Shown here: one piece after another, positions 7,757 to 19,897 of the stretch
Numbering within the stretch: the stretch's first letter is position 1
How the letters are laid out: each line of letters starts with the position of its first letter
Source of the DNA: Mycobacterium sp.
Lineage (GTDB): Bacteria > Actinomycetota > Actinomycetes > Mycobacteriales > Mycobacteriaceae
Assembly: GCA_025965975.1 (NCBI GenBank)
Contig: JAOPVX010000086.1
Location: forward strand, 1-64,000
Direction of reading: 5' to 3'
DNA length: 64,000 nt
Position numbers and translations under genes: made by a program
Notes under the pieces: generated by a model
Seen by the model: the letters and a program-made list of their open reading frames with translations, nothing else
What the model was told of the DNA's origin: nothing
Database searches by the model: none

Positions 7757-9391
7757 CTAGGTGACCAGCGAGACCGAGTTGGAGCGGCGCAGCTTGCCCG
7801 ACGGGGTCTTCGGGATGGTGCCCGGCCCCAGCACCACGACGTTGCGCGGACGCACGTCGACCTCGGCCACCACCTCGTGGGCGACCTGGTGCTCGATGCG
7901 GCGCACCTCCACCGGGTCCTGCCACGCGTTGGACTCGACCGCAACGGCGAACGTCTCACGCGAGTGCCCGGCATCAAGGCGCACCGCGACGGCGCAGCCC
8001 GGCCGGACCCCCTCGACGCGGCCGGCGCCCCGCTCGATGTCGGTCGGGTAGATGTTGCGGCCTGCCATGATGATGACGTCCTTGACGCGGCCGCACACGA
8101 CGATGTGACCGTTGTCCATCTGGTAACCCAGGTCGCCGGTGTCGTACCAGCCGTGCTCGTCCTGGGCCGGGATGAAGCCCCCCATGGTGAGGTAGCCGGG
8201 CGTCAGCGACTCGCCGCGCAGCTCGATGACACCGACGCCGCGCGCAGGCATCACGTTGCCGTGCTCGTCGATGATGCGTGCCTCGAGGTCTTTGAGCAGC
8301 GGTCCGAGCGAGGCCAGCCTGCGGGTGTTGCCCTTGGTGGCCGGCACAGCGCGACGCAGCGCGGCCAGCAGGTCGGCGTCGACCTCGTCGACCACCAGAC
8401 CGGCGCCGCACTCGGAGAACGACACCGCCAGCGTCGTCTCGGCCATGCCGTAGGCCGGCAGGATCGCATCCGGCCGCAGCCCGAACGCCTTGCCCGCGTC
8501 CAGCAGGTCCTCCACATCGGCGGGCTCGACCGGCTCAGCGCCTGACAGGGCGAACCGCAACGTGGACAGGTCGAACTGGCCGGGCTCAGCCTGGTTGCGC
8601 AACCTCTTGGCGAACAACGCATAGGCGAAGTTCGGCGCCGCGGTCATGGTGCCCTTGTACTTGTCGATGAGCTTGGCCCACAGCAGGGTGTCGCGCAGGA
8701 AGTCCATCGGCGTGACCTTGACCAGCTCGGCGCCGAAGTACATCGGGATTGTGAGGAAGCCGACCATGCCCATGTCGTGGAAGCAGGGCAGCCAGCTGAC
8801 CATGACGTCCTTGTCGACGTCGTACTGGGCGCCGATGAACATGGCCTCGGCGTTGGAGTAGATGTTGCGGTGGGTGATCTGCACGGCCTTGGGTGAGCCC
8901 GTCGAGCCGGACGTCAGCTGCATCAACGCCAGGTCGTCCTCGTCGACGTCGACGGGGTCGGTCGGATCCGACGCCAGCAGTTCGGCGATGGTGAGGACCT
9001 CGATGCCCTTCGCCTCGAGCACCGGGATGGCCGCGGTGAACGGCTCGGAGACGATGACGGCCTTGGCCTCGATCATGCCGATGACGGTCATGGTGTCCTC
9101 GGCCCAGATCGCCAGGTCGGTGCGGGGCGTTGGCTGGTGCAGCATGGTCAGGCTGGCGCCGCGCATCCATAGGCCCTGCGCCGTCGGGGCGATCTCGACC
9201 GGGAAGCCGGCCAGCACGCCAACCGCGTCGCCGTGGCCGATGCCCGCAGCGGCCAGGCCGCCCGCGATGCAGCGGGCCCGCTCGTGGACCTCGCCCCAGG
9301 TGTGGCGGACGGGTTCGTGGGGTTCACCGGTGACCATGCCCGTCTTCACCGCGCGGGCGTTTCGGTACATCTTCTCGGTGAATCTGCTCAC
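7757..9391 (-). CDS. pks16: Acyl-CoA/acyl-AMP synthetase, Pks16-like
   Basis: Adenylate-forming enzyme of 544 residues that activates a fatty acid as acyl-AMP. The P-loop-like motif is [16 protein letters not shown] near residue 165; YGMAETT follows near residue 327, and YDTGDLGYQ and [16 protein letters not shown] mark the C-terminal hinge. The conserved lysine lies in KTPSGKLRR at the end. The start is GTG at 9391 because GAGGAGG lies 6 nt upstream; a longer reading back to 9547 looks non-coding. Position between pth and ispE matches Rv1013 (pks16), which despite its name is a synthetase. Confidence 0.85.
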   Translation of the reverse strand: MSRFTEKMYRNARAVKTGMVTGEPHEPVRHTWGEVHERARCIAGGLAAAGIGHGDAVGVLAGFPVEIAPTAQGLWMRGASLTMLHQPTPRTDLAIWAEDTMTVIGMIEAKAVIVSEPFTAAIPVLEAKGIEVLTIAELLASDPTDPVDVDEDDLALMQLTSGSTGSPKAVQITHRNIYSNAEAMFIGAQYDVDKDVMVSWLPCFHDMGMVGFLTIPMYFGAELVKVTPMDFLRDTLLWAKLIDKYKGTMTAAPNFAYALFAKRLRNQAEPGQFDLSTLRFALSGAEPVEPADVEDLLDAGKAFGLRPDAILPAYGMAETTLAVSFSECGAGLVVDEVDADLLAALRRAVPATKGNTRRLASLGPLLKDLEARIIDEHGNVMPARGVGVIELRGESLTPGYLTMGGFIPAQDEHGWYDTGDLGYQMDNGHIVVCGRVKDVIIMAGRNIYPTDIERGAGRVEGVRPGCAVAVRLDAGHSRETFAVAVESNAWQDPVEVRRIEHQVAHEVVAEVDVRPRNVVVLGPGTIPKTPSGKLRRSNSVSLVT

Positions 9392-9762
9392 GACAACCTC
9401 CTCGGTTTCCGGAGCCGCCGCGTCGGCGACATCGGTCCCAGAGCAAATGCCCGGGTGTAATGCTCCCGCTGATAGAGGGCGCTTTCGTGTAGGCGCGCAC
9501 ACGATTGGGGAGCGGTTAGGTCTCGAATCGGTGATTCGCCCATACATCCGGCTGACCGCCCACCGGGGTTACCGGTGGGAGAAAAGGTCGCGCCCGATTC
9601 CTGACCGCTAGCTTTCACCGCCGATCATCTTAAGCAACCCTTAAGTAACTGCCAAACCCGTGGGGGGAATTGAGGCGTGCGTCACACCCGGCCGTGATGA
9701 AATCGTCCCCTCGGCGCAGGGGCACCGCCCGCCCGAAGGGCAGGGGGACGAAGCGTCGGGGG
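9392..9762. other. 371-bp intergenic region between ispE and the pks16-like gene
   Basis: No convincing gene seen, although M. tuberculosis has a small hypothetical (Rv1012) here. It holds the pks16-side ribosome-binding site GAGGAGG at 9397-9403, the pair CTTAAG/CTTAAG near 9629-9645, and a GC-rich fold near the ispE end. Confidence 0.6.
9704..9750 (-). terminator. GC-rich branched hairpin downstream of ispE
   Basis: CGTCCCC (9704-9710) pairs with GGGGACG (9744-9750), closing smaller stems inside. It begins 13 nt past the ispE stop on the minus strand. No U-tract follows. Confidence 0.35.
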
Positions 9763-10737
9763 TCAAACCGACGTCGACGGAGCGGGCACCACCCTTGCGC
9801 CGTGCACGGGCCCGCTGGCCACCCGCACGGTGCGGCACACCCCGAACCCCGCCAGCTGCGCGCCGACGTCGATTGCCGAGGCAGCCGACGTGCACAGGAA
9901 CGCACATGTCGGGCCGGACCCTGACACGATCCCTGCCAGCGCGCCCGCGTCGGCACCCGCGCGAAGCGTGCGCCGCAGCCCAGGGTCCAGGCTCACCGCC
10001 GCCGGCTGCAGGTCGTTACCGAGCAGCGGGGCCAGCTCGGCCGGGTCGCCCGACGCCAGCGCGGCCAGCACGGGCTCGGGATCGTCGAGGCGCGGCGGCT
10101 GGTTCCTTCCTGCCCCCGCGGTCTCCCGCAACCGGTCGATCTCGTTGAACACCGCGGGGGTGGACAGGCCGCCGTCGGCGAAGGCCAACACCCAGTGGAA
10201 CATGTTGCGGGCGAGCACGGTGGCCAGCTCCTCGCCGCGGCCGGTGCCAAGCGCGGTGCCGCCGTGCAACGCGAACGGGACGTCGCTGCCGAGCTGGGCG
10301 GCCAGCGTGTGCAGGTCGCGCCGTGGCACGCCGAGTTCCCACAGTGTGTTCACGGCCACCAGCACCGCTGCGGCGTCGGCGCTGCCGCCAGCCATGCCGC
10401 CCGCGACGGGGATCGACTTCTCGATCGAGATCGCGACGTCCGGCGCCCGACCGACGTGCTCGGCCATCAACTCGGCCGCCTGCCAGGCCAGGTTGCGCTC
10501 GTCGGTGGGCAGCGACTCCACTCCCTCGCCGGACAGGTCAAGCGAGAGCATGTCGGCGTTGCGCACGGTGATCTCGTCGAGCAGCGACACGGCATGAAAG
10601 ACGGTCGTCAGCTCGTGGTAGCCGTCCTCACGGCGGTCACCGACGGCCAGATACAGGTTGACCTTGCCAGGCACTCGCACGGTGACCGACCCAGTGGGGA
10701 CCCACTCGGACGCGGTGCTTCCGTCGGAGGCGGACAC
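9763..10737 (-). CDS. ispE: 4-diphosphocytidyl-2-C-methyl-D-erythritol kinase
   Basis: Phosphorylates CDP-ME using ATP, the fourth step of the MEP isoprenoid pathway. 324 residues of the GHMP kinase family. [20 protein letters not shown] near residue 22 carries the substrate-site Lys and His. The ATP loop is [18 protein letters not shown] near residue 110, and [14 protein letters not shown] is the third GHMP motif. The start is GTG at 10737, because the position where the M. tuberculosis protein begins is not a start codon here. In M. tuberculosis it directly follows ksgA; here a kinase and permease lie between. Confidence 0.97.
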   Translation of the reverse strand: MSASDGSTASEWVPTGSVTVRVPGKVNLYLAVGDRREDGYHELTTVFHAVSLLDEITVRNADMLSLDLSGEGVESLPTDERNLAWQAAELMAEHVGRAPDVAISIEKSIPVAGGMAGGSADAAAVLVAVNTLWELGVPRRDLHTLAAQLGSDVPFALHGGTALGTGRGEELATVLARNMFHWVLAFADGGLSTPAVFNEIDRLRETAGAGRNQPPRLDDPEPVLAALASGDPAELAPLLGNDLQPAAVSLDPGLRRTLRAGADAGALAGIVSGSGPTCAFLCTSAASAIDVGAQLAGFGVCRTVRVASGPVHGARVVPAPSTSV

Positions 10738-10849
10738 CGCACGACACTATCGCCGCGACGACCGCGACAAGTACTGAAGTACCGAGATGCCGGGCCGCGG
10801 GGAGTGTTCTCGGCAGGTAAATACCGTCGGCGAACCCTAGTCTGTGGGA

Positions 10850-11647
10850 GTGTTGTCACCCGGCGACCGGTTCGAGGGCTACGCCGTTGACGCACCCCTC
10901 GGCCACGGCGGGTATGCGACGGTGTACCTGGCGCACGACGCCGCGGGCCCGGATCGCGTGCTGGCGCTGAAGATTCTCGACGAGAATCACCGCAAAGCTG
11001 CCCAGATAGCGCGGCTGCAGCGAGAATTCGACTTCGCTCACCGGCTCGACCACCCGAACATCGTCAAGGTGTATGAGTGCGGGCCGGGTTGGCTGGCAAT
11101 GGAACTGGTCGACGGTGGCACGGTGGGCAAGCTGCAGACTCGGGCCGACCGGCTGACCGCGCTGGTCCAGATCGCCGGTGCGCTGGACTATGCCCATCAG
11201 CGCGGCATCGTGCATTGCGACGTCAAGCCATCCAATATCCTTGTGTCGCTGCCATTTTCGATGCGCGGCGCAGTGTTGATCGACTTCGGCGTCGCACACG
11301 CGGTAGCCGAGGAGGTGGGCCGCAGACCCGCGCACATCGAGGCGTCGCTGCCGTACTCGGCACCCGAGCTGCTGCACGGGCGCGCGCCGTCGGCAGCCAC
11401 CGACGAGTACGCACTGGCGTGCACGGCATTCGAATTGATCACGGGCTCGCCACCGTTCACCGCAACCACGTCGATGGGGCTGGTGGACCAGCACCTCAAC
11501 GCCCCGCCACCGAGGCTCTCCCGCAAGATCGATTGGCTGCCGCATGCGTTCGACTCGATCATGGCCAAGGCCTTGGCGAAAAGCCCTGACACCAGATACG
11601 AAACGTGCTCGGAGTTCGTCTCGCTGATTGCCAGGGCGTTGCAGTAA
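10850..11647 (+). CDS. Soluble serine/threonine protein kinase
   Basis: Hanks-type kinase of 265 residues consisting of the catalytic domain only; no transmembrane or sensor segment follows. The glycine loop is GHGGYATVY, the ATP lysine lies in LALKIL, the catalytic loop is HCDVKPSN, the metal site is DFG, and SAPELL and DEYALA follow. Cys replaces Arg in the usual HRD, so activation by activation-loop phosphorylation may differ. A -10-like TAGTCT at 10838-10843 places transcription start near the GTG at 10850, suggesting a leaderless mRNA; GTG at 10844 is the alternative start. I recall a kinase gene at this locus in M. smegmatis. Confidence 0.88.
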   Translation: MLSPGDRFEGYAVDAPLGHGGYATVYLAHDAAGPDRVLALKILDENHRKAAQIARLQREFDFAHRLDHPNIVKVYECGPGWLAMELVDGGTVGKLQTRADRLTALVQIAGALDYAHQRGIVHCDVKPSNILVSLPFSMRGAVLIDFGVAHAVAEEVGRRPAHIEASLPYSAPELLHGRAPSAATDEYALACTAFELITGSPPFTATTSMGLVDQHLNAPPPRLSRKIDWLPHAFDSIMAKALAKSPDTRYETCSEFVSLIARALQ

Positions 11648-11727
11648 CTCACGCCAAATCATTACGTAACCTAACTTTTACGGCCTCCGAGTTTCGGGTC
11701 CGTTGCCCCGCACCTAACGTCAGGCCA

Positions 11728-13215
11728 ATGGGATCCGCTATCGAGTACGACACGTCTGCGCTCGCCCACGAGGATGAGGGTTACCACAAGGGCCTCAAGC
11801 CACGACAGCTGCAGATGATCGCTATCGGTGGCGCGATCGGCACCGGCCTGTTCATGGGAGCCGGTGGCCGGCTGCACACCGCGGGGCCGGGCTTGTTCAT
11901 CATCTACGCGGTGTGCGGTCTGTTCGTCTTCTTCATCCTGCGTGCATTGGGTGAGCTTGTGCTGCACCGCCCTTCGTCCGGATCGTTCGTCTCCTATGCG
12001 CGCGAATTCCTCGGCGAGAAGGCCGCCTACGTGGCCGGCTGGATGTACTCCTTCAACTGGGCGTGCACGTCGATCGTCGATGTCACCGCCGTCGCGCTTT
12101 ACATGCACTACTGGGGCGCGTTCAAGGCGGTCCCGCAGTGGACCATCGCATTGATCGCACTGGTGATCGTACTGACCGTCAACATGATCTCGGTGAAATT
12201 GTTTGGCGAGATGGAGTTTTGGGCTGCCCTGATCAAGGTTGTCGCGCTGGTGACGTTCCTTGTCATCGGGATCGTGTTCATCGCGGGCCGGTTCACTATC
12301 GAGGGGCAGAGCACGGGCTTCTCCGTCATCGCCGACAACGGGGGCATCCTGCCGGCCGGTGTGCTGCAGCTGGTGATCATCACCTCGGGCGTGATTTTCG
12401 CTTACGCCGCAGTGGAATTGGTGGGCACTGCGGCCGGTGAAACCGAGAACCCTGCCGAGGTGATGCCACGGGCCATCAACTCCGTGGTGTTCCGCATCGC
12501 CGTGTTCTACGTCGGGTCGCTGGTGTTGCTGGCACTGCTGCTGCCGTACTCCAGCTACAAACAGGGCACCAGTCCGTTCGTCACGTTCTTCTCCTCGATC
12601 GGCGTTCCTGCCGCAGGCGACGTCATGAACTTTGTTGTGCTGACCGCAGCGCTGTCGAGCCTCAACGCCGGGCTGTACTCCACCGGCCGCATCCTGCGGT
12701 CGATGGCGATGAATGGCAGCGCACCGGCGTTCACCGCGAAGATGACGAAACACGGTGTGCCGTTTGCGGGTATCGCACTGACGGCCTGCTTCACCGTTGC
12801 GGGCGTGTTCTTGAATCTGGTGGTCCCGGCTGAGGCGTTCAATATCGCTCTTGACCTTTCGGCGCTGGGCATCATCGCGTCGTGGGGCACGATCGTGATC
12901 TGCCAGATCCAGTTGTACCGGTGGTCCAAGCGCGGCATCGTGGCGCGGCCGGCGTTCCGGCTGTTCGGCGCCCCGTACACCAGCTACGCCACCCTGGTGT
13001 TCCTGGTCGGCGTGACCGCCCTGATGTGTTACGAGAACTACTGGAATCTGGTGGCGTTGGTGGTGCTCGTCCCTGCACTCGTCGGCGGCTGGTACGCGGT
13101 AAGGGGCCGGGTGCTTGAGATGGCCCGCGAGCGGGTCGGCTTCACCGGTAACTACCCCGTCATCGCCGAGACACCGCTGATGGATGAGTTCCTCGAAAAA
13201 GACGCCAAGGAGTAA
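11728..13215 (+). CDS. ansP: Amino-acid permease, AnsP/CycA-like (APC family)
   Basis: Inner-membrane amino-acid/proton symporter of 495 residues with about 12 transmembrane helices. The family start [17 protein letters not shown], then [12 protein letters not shown], is followed by [18 protein letters not shown] and [14 protein letters not shown]. These closely match the M. tuberculosis asparagine permeases AnsP1/AnsP2, so asparagine or another small neutral amino acid is the likely substrate. The start is ATG at 11728. It follows the kinase gene by 80 bp and converges on ksgA with only 3 bp between stops, leaving no room for a separate terminator. Confidence 0.85.
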   Translation: MGSAIEYDTSALAHEDEGYHKGLKPRQLQMIAIGGAIGTGLFMGAGGRLHTAGPGLFIIYAVCGLFVFFILRALGELVLHRPSSGSFVSYAREFLGEKAAYVAGWMYSFNWACTSIVDVTAVALYMHYWGAFKAVPQWTIALIALVIVLTVNMISVKLFGEMEFWAALIKVVALVTFLVIGIVFIAGRFTIEGQSTGFSVIADNGGILPAGVLQLVIITSGVIFAYAAVELVGTAAGETENPAEVMPRAINSVVFRIAVFYVGSLVLLALLLPYSSYKQGTSPFVTFFSSIGVPAAGDVMNFVVLTAALSSLNAGLYSTGRILRSMAMNGSAPAFTAKMTKHGVPFAGIALTACFTVAGVFLNLVVPAEAFNIALDLSALGIIASWGTIVICQIQLYRWSKRGIVARPAFRLFGAPYTSYATLVFLVGVTALMCYENYWNLVALVVLVPALVGGWYAVRGRVLEMARERVGFTGNYPVIAETPLMDEFLEKDAKE

Positions 13216-13218
13216 GCG

Positions 13219-15317
<2,099 letters not shown>

Positions 15318-15341
15318 CTATCGGACTTGAGCGAAAAGGAC

Positions 15342-15357
15342 CGTTTCGCCGGAAACG
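15342..15357 (-). promoter_or_regulatory. Attenuator-like hairpin in the rpfB leader
   Basis: Perfect 6-bp stem CGTTTC/GAAACG with a 4-nt loop, followed on the minus strand by GTCCTTTT, 42 nt before the rpfB start. Stem plus U-rich tail looks like an intrinsic terminator inside the 5' leader. M. tuberculosis rpfB is reported to be controlled by a leader RNA switch, so this is a likely counterpart. Confidence 0.55.
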
Positions 15358-15377
15358 ATGTCCCGGCCCTCCGGCGC

Positions 15378-15393
15378 CTGTGTTCGATCACAG
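15378..15393. promoter_or_regulatory. CRP-like inverted repeat upstream of rpfB
   Basis: CTGTG-N6-CACAG, 5-bp arms, resembles the mycobacterial CRP (Rv3676) consensus TGTGA-N6-TCACA with one base lost in each arm. It lies about 80 bp upstream of the rpfB start, between tatD and rpfB. Confidence 0.35.
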
Positions 15394-15410
15394 CACGGTA
15401 ACGAATAGGC

Positions 15411-16274
15411 CTAGGGGCGGCAACTCGCCAGCCCGTAGGCCTGAACGGCCGTCGTGGTACTTGCCATGGCAATGTCTTCCGCGGGCCGCTCGACGACTTC
15501 GGCGAGCGCCCGCACCGTGTAGGGCAGGCAGTACGGCTCGTTCGGGGCGCCACGATACGGGTGCGGCGTCAAAAACGGCGCATCGGTCTCGACGAGCAGC
15601 TGCTCGGGCGGGATCAGCGACGCGGCTTCGCGCAGCGCGTGCGCGTTGCGGAAGCTGACGGTGCCGGCCAGGCTCAGCAGCCAGCCGTTGGCCACGCAGG
15701 TGCTGGCCATCGCCGCGTCCGAGGAGAAGCAGTGGAAGATCACGGTGTCGGGCGCGCCCTCGGCGCGCAGCACGTCGAGGACCTCGGCGTCGGCGTCGCG
15801 GTTGTGGATCATCATCGGCTTGCCGGTGCGCTTGGCGAGGTCGATGTGCCAGGCAAAGGCCTCTCGCTGTTCGGTAGGTTCGGCGCAACCGTCCAGCTTT
15901 CCTGGCCAGTACATGTCGAGTCCGGTCTCGCCGATCGCGACGACGCGCGGGTGCTGCGCCAGCCGCTCGATGACGGACCTGGCTTCCCCGGTGAGCGCGT
16001 TGGCCCGCGTCGGGTGCAGCGCGACGGCGGCGTAGACGCGGGAGTCCCAGTCGGCGGCCTCCGTCACCCAGCGCGCGGACTCGAGGTCGTCGGCGATGGT
16101 GACGACGGCGTGCACGCCGACCGCGGCGGCGCGGTCGACGATCGCCTTGACGCTCGCGGCGTCGGTGGCCCCGCAGGCGTCGAGGTGGGTGTGCGCGTCG
16201 ACCAACGGGGTCAGCGGCTCGGGGGCGGGCGGCGAGGGTCGCCGGGTGGGAGGCGGCGGGCCTTCAGCGCTCAC
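15411..16274 (-). CDS. tatD: TatD-family metal-dependent deoxyribonuclease
   Basis: TIM-barrel hydrolase of 287 residues with DNase activity in the family. The metal ligands are visible in VDAHTHLD near the start, GETGLDMYW in the middle, MIHNRD, FHCFSS and [14 protein letters not shown] near residue 240. The start is GTG at 16274; a TTG at 16298 would overlap the divergent metG start. The first ~20 residues are proline-rich and not conserved. It shares a 23-bp divergent promoter region with metG and precedes rpfB on the same strand, as in M. tuberculosis. Confidence 0.93.
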   Translation of the reverse strand: MSAEGPPPPTRRPSPPAPEPLTPLVDAHTHLDACGATDAASVKAIVDRAAAVGVHAVVTIADDLESARWVTEAADWDSRVYAAVALHPTRANALTGEARSVIERLAQHPRVVAIGETGLDMYWPGKLDGCAEPTEQREAFAWHIDLAKRTGKPMMIHNRDADAEVLDVLRAEGAPDTVIFHCFSSDAAMASTCVANGWLLSLAGTVSFRNAHALREAASLIPPEQLLVETDAPFLTPHPYRGAPNEPYCLPYTVRALAEVVERPAEDIAMASTTTAVQAYGLASCRP

Positions 16275-16297
16275 TCGCACACAATAAGCTGAGGACA

Positions 16298-17845
16298 ATG
16301 AGCGAGCCGTACTACATAACGACAGCCATCGCCTACCCCAACGGTGATCCGCACGTCGGACATGCCTACGAATACATCGCGACCGACGCGATCGCGCGGT
16401 TCAAGCGACTCGACGGGTTCGACGTGCGCTACCTCACCGGTACCGACGTGCACGGGCTCAAGATGGCCGAGACGGCCGCCGCCGAAGGCGTTCCCACCGC
16501 GGAATTGGCCCGGCGCAATTCGGACGTGTTCCAGCAGCTGCAGGAGAAGCTCAACATCTCCTTCGACCGGTTCATCCGCACCTCGGACACCGACCATTAC
16601 GAAGCGTCCAAGGAGATCTGGCGCCGGATGAACGAGGCCGGCGACATCTACCTTGACTCCTACAAGGGCTGGTACTCGGTGCGTGACGAGCGCTTCTTCA
16701 CCGAGGCCGAAACGACCCTTGGCGAGGACGGCGTTCGGGTGGCCACCGAAACCGGCGCCCCCGTGACGTGGACCGAGGAACAGACGTACTTCTTCCGGCT
16801 GTCGGATTACGCCGACAAGCTGCTGACGCACTACCAGGGGCACCCGGAGTTCATCGAGCCCGCCGTGCGGCGCAACGAGGTGGTCAGCTTCGTCTCCGGC
16901 GGGCTGCGCGACCTGTCGATCTCCCGCACCACATTCGACTGGGGCGTGCCGGTGCCCGATCATCCCGACCACGTCATGTACGTGTGGGTGGACGCGCTGA
17001 CGAACTACCTGACCGGTGTCGGCTTCCCCGACACGTCGTCGGAACTGTTCAGGCGATTCTGGCCGGCCGACCTGCACATGATCGGCAAGGACATCATCCG
17101 GTTCCACACCGTGTACTGGCCGGCGTTTCTGATGTCGGCCGGAATCGAGTTGCCGCGTAAGGTCTTTGCGCACGGCTTTGTGTACAACCGCGGCGAGAAG
17201 ATGAGCAAGTCGGTTGGCAACGTGATCGACCCGAATGCATTGATCGACACGTTCGGAGTGGACCAGGTGCGGTATTTCCTGCTGCGCGAGGTGCCGTTCG
17301 GGCAGGACGGCAGCTACAGCGAAGACGCCATCATCGGGCGCATCAATGCCGACCTGGCCAACGAGCTCGGCAACCTGGCGCAGCGCTCGCTGTCGATGGT
17401 CGCCAAGAACCTCGATGGAATCGTCCCTGAGCCAGCGGAATTCACCGCCGACGACAAGGCGCTGCTGGAAGCCGCCGACGGTCTGCTGGAACGCGTCCGC
17501 GACCATTACGAGGCCACCGCAATGCATCTGGCGCTCGAGGCGATCTGGTCGGTGCTCGGGGCGGCCAACAAGTACTTCTCCGCGCAGGAGCCGTGGGTGC
17601 TGCGCAAGGCCCCCACCGACGAGGCGCGCGAGCGGTTCCGCACCGTCCTGTACACGACGCTGGAGACGGTGCGGATCGCGGCGCTGCTGAGCCAACCGGT
17701 GATGCCCGCGTCAGCAGCGACGCTGCTCGACCTGCTCGGCCAGGCCGACGACCAGCGGACGTTCACGGCGATCGGCACGCGGCTGGCGCCTGGGACGGCA
17801 CTGCCCGCGCCGGTCGGGGTGTTCCCTCGCTATCTGGTGGAGTGA
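16298..17845 (+). CDS. metG: Methionyl-tRNA synthetase
   Basis: Charges tRNA-Met with methionine in the cytoplasm. 515 residues, class I. The HIGH-equivalent is PHVGHAYEY near residue 16, the signature KMSKS is [10 protein letters not shown] near residue 300, and the ATP-side WVDALTNYL lies between. No CxxC zinc knuckle is seen in the insertion after residue 115 (RDERFFTE), fitting the short zinc-free form found in mycobacteria. No C-terminal tRNA-binding appendage. The equivalent in M. tuberculosis is metS (Rv1007c). Confidence 0.97.
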   Translation: MSEPYYITTAIAYPNGDPHVGHAYEYIATDAIARFKRLDGFDVRYLTGTDVHGLKMAETAAAEGVPTAELARRNSDVFQQLQEKLNISFDRFIRTSDTDHYEASKEIWRRMNEAGDIYLDSYKGWYSVRDERFFTEAETTLGEDGVRVATETGAPVTWTEEQTYFFRLSDYADKLLTHYQGHPEFIEPAVRRNEVVSFVSGGLRDLSISRTTFDWGVPVPDHPDHVMYVWVDALTNYLTGVGFPDTSSELFRRFWPADLHMIGKDIIRFHTVYWPAFLMSAGIELPRKVFAHGFVYNRGEKMSKSVGNVIDPNALIDTFGVDQVRYFLLREVPFGQDGSYSEDAIIGRINADLANELGNLAQRSLSMVAKNLDGIVPEPAEFTADDKALLEAADGLLERVRDHYEATAMHLALEAIWSVLGAANKYFSAQEPWVLRKAPTDEARERFRTVLYTTLETVRIAALLSQPVMPASAATLLDLLGQADDQRTFTAIGTRLAPGTALPAPVGVFPRYLVE

Positions 17846-17860
17846 AACCCGTTGCTCCAC

Positions 17861-18178
17861 TTAGCGAATCGGTGACGATGCCGTCGAGTCGAGCAAGAAA
17901 GAAGTGACGTCGACGATGTCGTGAGGATCGAAACCCGCCATGTCCGCCGCGAACGCGGAGCTGGCCAGGTAGTCGGTCTCGATCCTTGCCGGGTCTGCGC
18001 CGTCCTGATAGGAGACAAGCGCGAACAGCCGGTTCTCACCGGCGTCGCGCGACGTCCAGATGCCGCGCGTCTTGACCCCGAACGATCCGAGGCTGCCGAT
18101 ATGGCGGGCCCAATGAAGTGCGGCGTATCTGTCGAGAGCCGCTGTGGAACGCAGTGTGTAAATCCTTAGTTGAAACAC
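17861..18178 (-). CDS. NIPSNAP-family protein
   Basis: A 105-residue ferredoxin-like alpha/beta-barrel protein. It begins FQLRIYTLRS, the typical NIPSNAP opening, with HWARHIGSLGSFG and TRGIWTSRDAGENRLFALVSY following. Function of small bacterial NIPSNAP proteins is unknown. Last gene of a three-gene operon (SnoaL-like, DUF1772, NIPSNAP) with 15 bp to the upstream gene. Such small folds often accompany oxygenase-type metabolism, which is inference here. Confidence 0.8.
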   Translation of the reverse strand: MFQLRIYTLRSTAALDRYAALHWARHIGSLGSFGVKTRGIWTSRDAGENRLFALVSYQDGADPARIETDYLASSAFAADMAGFDPHDIVDVTSFLLDSTASSPIR

Positions 18179-18193
18179 GATCTCGTGTGCCTT

Positions 18194-18664
18194 TCAGATC
18201 AAGAGCGTGACGCATAGCGCGGCCACCGCGAGGCCCTGCAGGACCGCCCTTGTGATGATTATCCGATCCCAATTGCGTTGCAAAACACGCACATTCGCTG
18301 GAACATCGCCAACCTCGGCCGCCGCAGTGAGTTGCCGATTGATCGGCGCGCTCACATTCCGGTACAGCGCGATCCAGGCCAGTAGCAGCCCAACGGCTAT
18401 GGCGGCAGGGATGGCCTCGACCCACCGGCCGGCTATCCCGGCGACCGCAGCGCATGTGGCGGCCGCGACGATCCCAAGCGCCCCTGGTATCGGCATTCGC
18501 CGGTCACCGTAACGATGCACGTTTCCCATCACGGTCGTTAGCGTGCGGTCGTCGACGCGGGCAAGCGCGGGGCGCTGCACCAGCGCGCAGAACACATCGG
18601 TGCCGTAGACGACGCTGGTACTCAAGACCGCGATCAGCGCCGCTACCCGGACGGCGTCGATCAC
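18194..18664 (-). CDS. DUF1772 (anthrone-oxygenase-like) membrane protein
   Basis: A 156-residue protein with four hydrophobic segments at about 5-22, 58-76, 84-102 and 136-154, matching the DUF1772 family. RNVSAPINRQL and NWDRIIITRAVLQGLA are typical of it. Some fungal relatives are annotated as anthrone oxygenases; bacterial function is unknown. Its ATG overlaps the SnoaL-like stop by 4 nt (ATGA), indicating coupled translation. Confidence 0.8.
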   Translation of the reverse strand: MIDAVRVAALIAVLSTSVVYGTDVFCALVQRPALARVDDRTLTTVMGNVHRYGDRRMPIPGALGIVAAATCAAVAGIAGRWVEAIPAAIAVGLLLAWIALYRNVSAPINRQLTAAAEVGDVPANVRVLQRNWDRIIITRAVLQGLAVAALCVTLLI

Positions 18665-19086
18665 GCTTCGCCTCCGGTGCCTGCCCCGCCAAGCGCACCC
18701 AGCTGCTGAAGCAGCTGCAGGGTATTCAGTTCGTCCCAGTGTTCAACGAACATCCCGTCCTTTACGCGCCAGATGTCGATCGATCGCATCTCGACCCTTC
18801 GGCCGGTGGCCCCAATCCCCATCAACTCACCCGCGTGGGTTCCCCGGTAGACGAAGCGGCCGACCACCCGGTCGCCGGAGATCACCAGGTCCTCCATGGT
18901 GACCGTCAGATCGGGTAGTGCGTGGAAGAACCCGGTCCAGAACTGACGGTTGGCCTCGCGTCCGTCGGGGACGAACGCGTTGTGATTCCGGTAATCGGGC
19001 GCCACAAATCGATCCACCAGATCGGGGTTGTGCTCGTTGAGCATCGCCACGTAGGTGTTGGCGAGGCTGTGTGCGGAGGCAGTCAT
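18661..19086 (-). CDS. SnoaL-like polyketide cyclase/ester-cyclase fold protein
   Basis: A 141-residue NTF2-fold protein. APDYRNHNAFVPDGRE, FFHALPDLTVTMEDLV and RGTHAGELMGI are standard SnoaL/ester-cyclase motifs. Start ATG at 19086; an upstream extension crosses a palindrome and is unlikely. First gene of the operon, divergent from a TetR gene, so it is probably repressed by it. A specific reaction cannot be assigned. Confidence 0.85.
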   Translation of the reverse strand: MTASAHSLANTYVAMLNEHNPDLVDRFVAPDYRNHNAFVPDGREANRQFWTGFFHALPDLTVTMEDLVISGDRVVGRFVYRGTHAGELMGIGATGRRVEMRSIDIWRVKDGMFVEHWDELNTLQLLQQLGALGGAGTGGEA

Positions 19087-19113
19087 GTCGAACTCCAATC
19101 GACTCGAAGGTGT

Positions 19114-19128
19114 GTTAGCAACGCTAAC
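19114..19128. promoter_or_regulatory. Palindrome GTTAGC-AAC-GCTAAC, likely TetR operator 1
   Basis: Perfect 6-bp arms and 3-bp centre, 28 bp upstream of the SnoaL-like start. It has the same geometry as the second site at 19167-19179, so the divergent TetR protein is the best candidate ligand. Confidence 0.65.
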
Positions 19129-19166
19129 CCCCGGCCGAACCCGTGTCAATATCGTTGCTACTAACG

Positions 19167-19179
19167 CTAGCGATGCTAG
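19167..19179. promoter_or_regulatory. Palindrome CTAGC-GAT-GCTAG, likely TetR operator 2
   Basis: Perfect 5-bp arms with a 3-bp centre, 9 bp before the tetR ATG. Shares the core TAGC-N3-GCTA with site 1, pointing to autoregulation of tetR. Confidence 0.6.
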
Positions 19180-19187
19180 AATCGGAT

Positions 19188-19766
19188 ATGACCATCTTGG
19201 AGCGTCGCGAACGAGACCGCGCGGCCCGTCGCCAACTCATCGTGATCACCGCACGTCGGATTGCCGAGGCCGAGGGATGGGATGCGGTCACCACACGTCG
19301 GTTGTCCGCCGAAATCGAGTACAGCCAGCCGGTCCTCTACAAGCACTTTTCCAACATGGAAGCGATCGCCCATAGCGTCGCTGTCGACGGATTCCGAGAA
19401 CTCGCCGAGTCACTGTCCAACGCAAGGGGCGATGCCGCCGAGCCCGAGCACGCACTTCGACGGATTGCGCACGCGTACATCGACTTTGCCCTCACGAATC
19501 CGGCCGTTTATGACGCAATGTTCACCCGCGCCACCACGCTGCACTTCGCGGCCTCCGACACGGCGCCCGAACTGTCGGCGGCCTTCGTCGCGTTACGGGA
19601 CGCGGTCACGGCGGTCGCAGCCACTGCGGACGCGGACACCGCCACCGAAACCCTGTGGGCCGCGCTGCACGGCTTGGCCACTCTTGGCCGAAGCGGGCGA
19701 CTTCGTGGCGGACACGATTCCGAACGGGTCAACCTTCTCGTCGCGCAGTTTGTCGCCGCGCCTTGA
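19188..19766 (+). CDS. TetR-family transcriptional regulator
   Basis: A 192-residue repressor. The N-terminal helix-turn-helix spans about residues 15-60 with ARRIAEAEGWDAVTTRRL and VLYKHFSNMEAIA, the TetR recognition helix region. The C-terminal ligand domain has no obvious specificity. Start ATG at 19188; 15 upstream codons would run through an operator-like palindrome. Divergent from the SnoaL-DUF1772-NIPSNAP operon with two like-spaced palindromes between them, so it probably represses both directions. Confidence 0.9.
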   Translation: MTILERRERDRAARRQLIVITARRIAEAEGWDAVTTRRLSAEIEYSQPVLYKHFSNMEAIAHSVAVDGFRELAESLSNARGDAAEPEHALRRIAHAYIDFALTNPAVYDAMFTRATTLHFAASDTAPELSAAFVALRDAVTAVAATADADTATETLWAALHGLATLGRSGRLRGGHDSERVNLLVAQFVAAP

Positions 19767-19857
19767 CCGGATGCGCGCCGCTTCTCGGTCCGAACGACGC
19801 ACCAGCTCCTAGCGCAATGTCGGCGGTACCACCACGACACATTGGAGTAACGCCTCC

Positions 19858-19883
19858 CTACTTCTCTTGACGACGAGAGGTAG
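19858..19883. promoter_or_regulatory. Inverted repeat in the leader of the first LLM operon
   Basis: CTACTTCTC and GAGAGGTAG are 9-bp arms (8 of 9 pair) around 8 nt, ending 14 bp before the ATG at 19898. The downstream arm adjoins the ribosome-binding site GAGAGGAG. As RNA it could mask the ribosome site; as DNA it could be an operator. Confidence 0.4.
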
Positions 19884-19897
19884 CGAGAGGAGACGGT

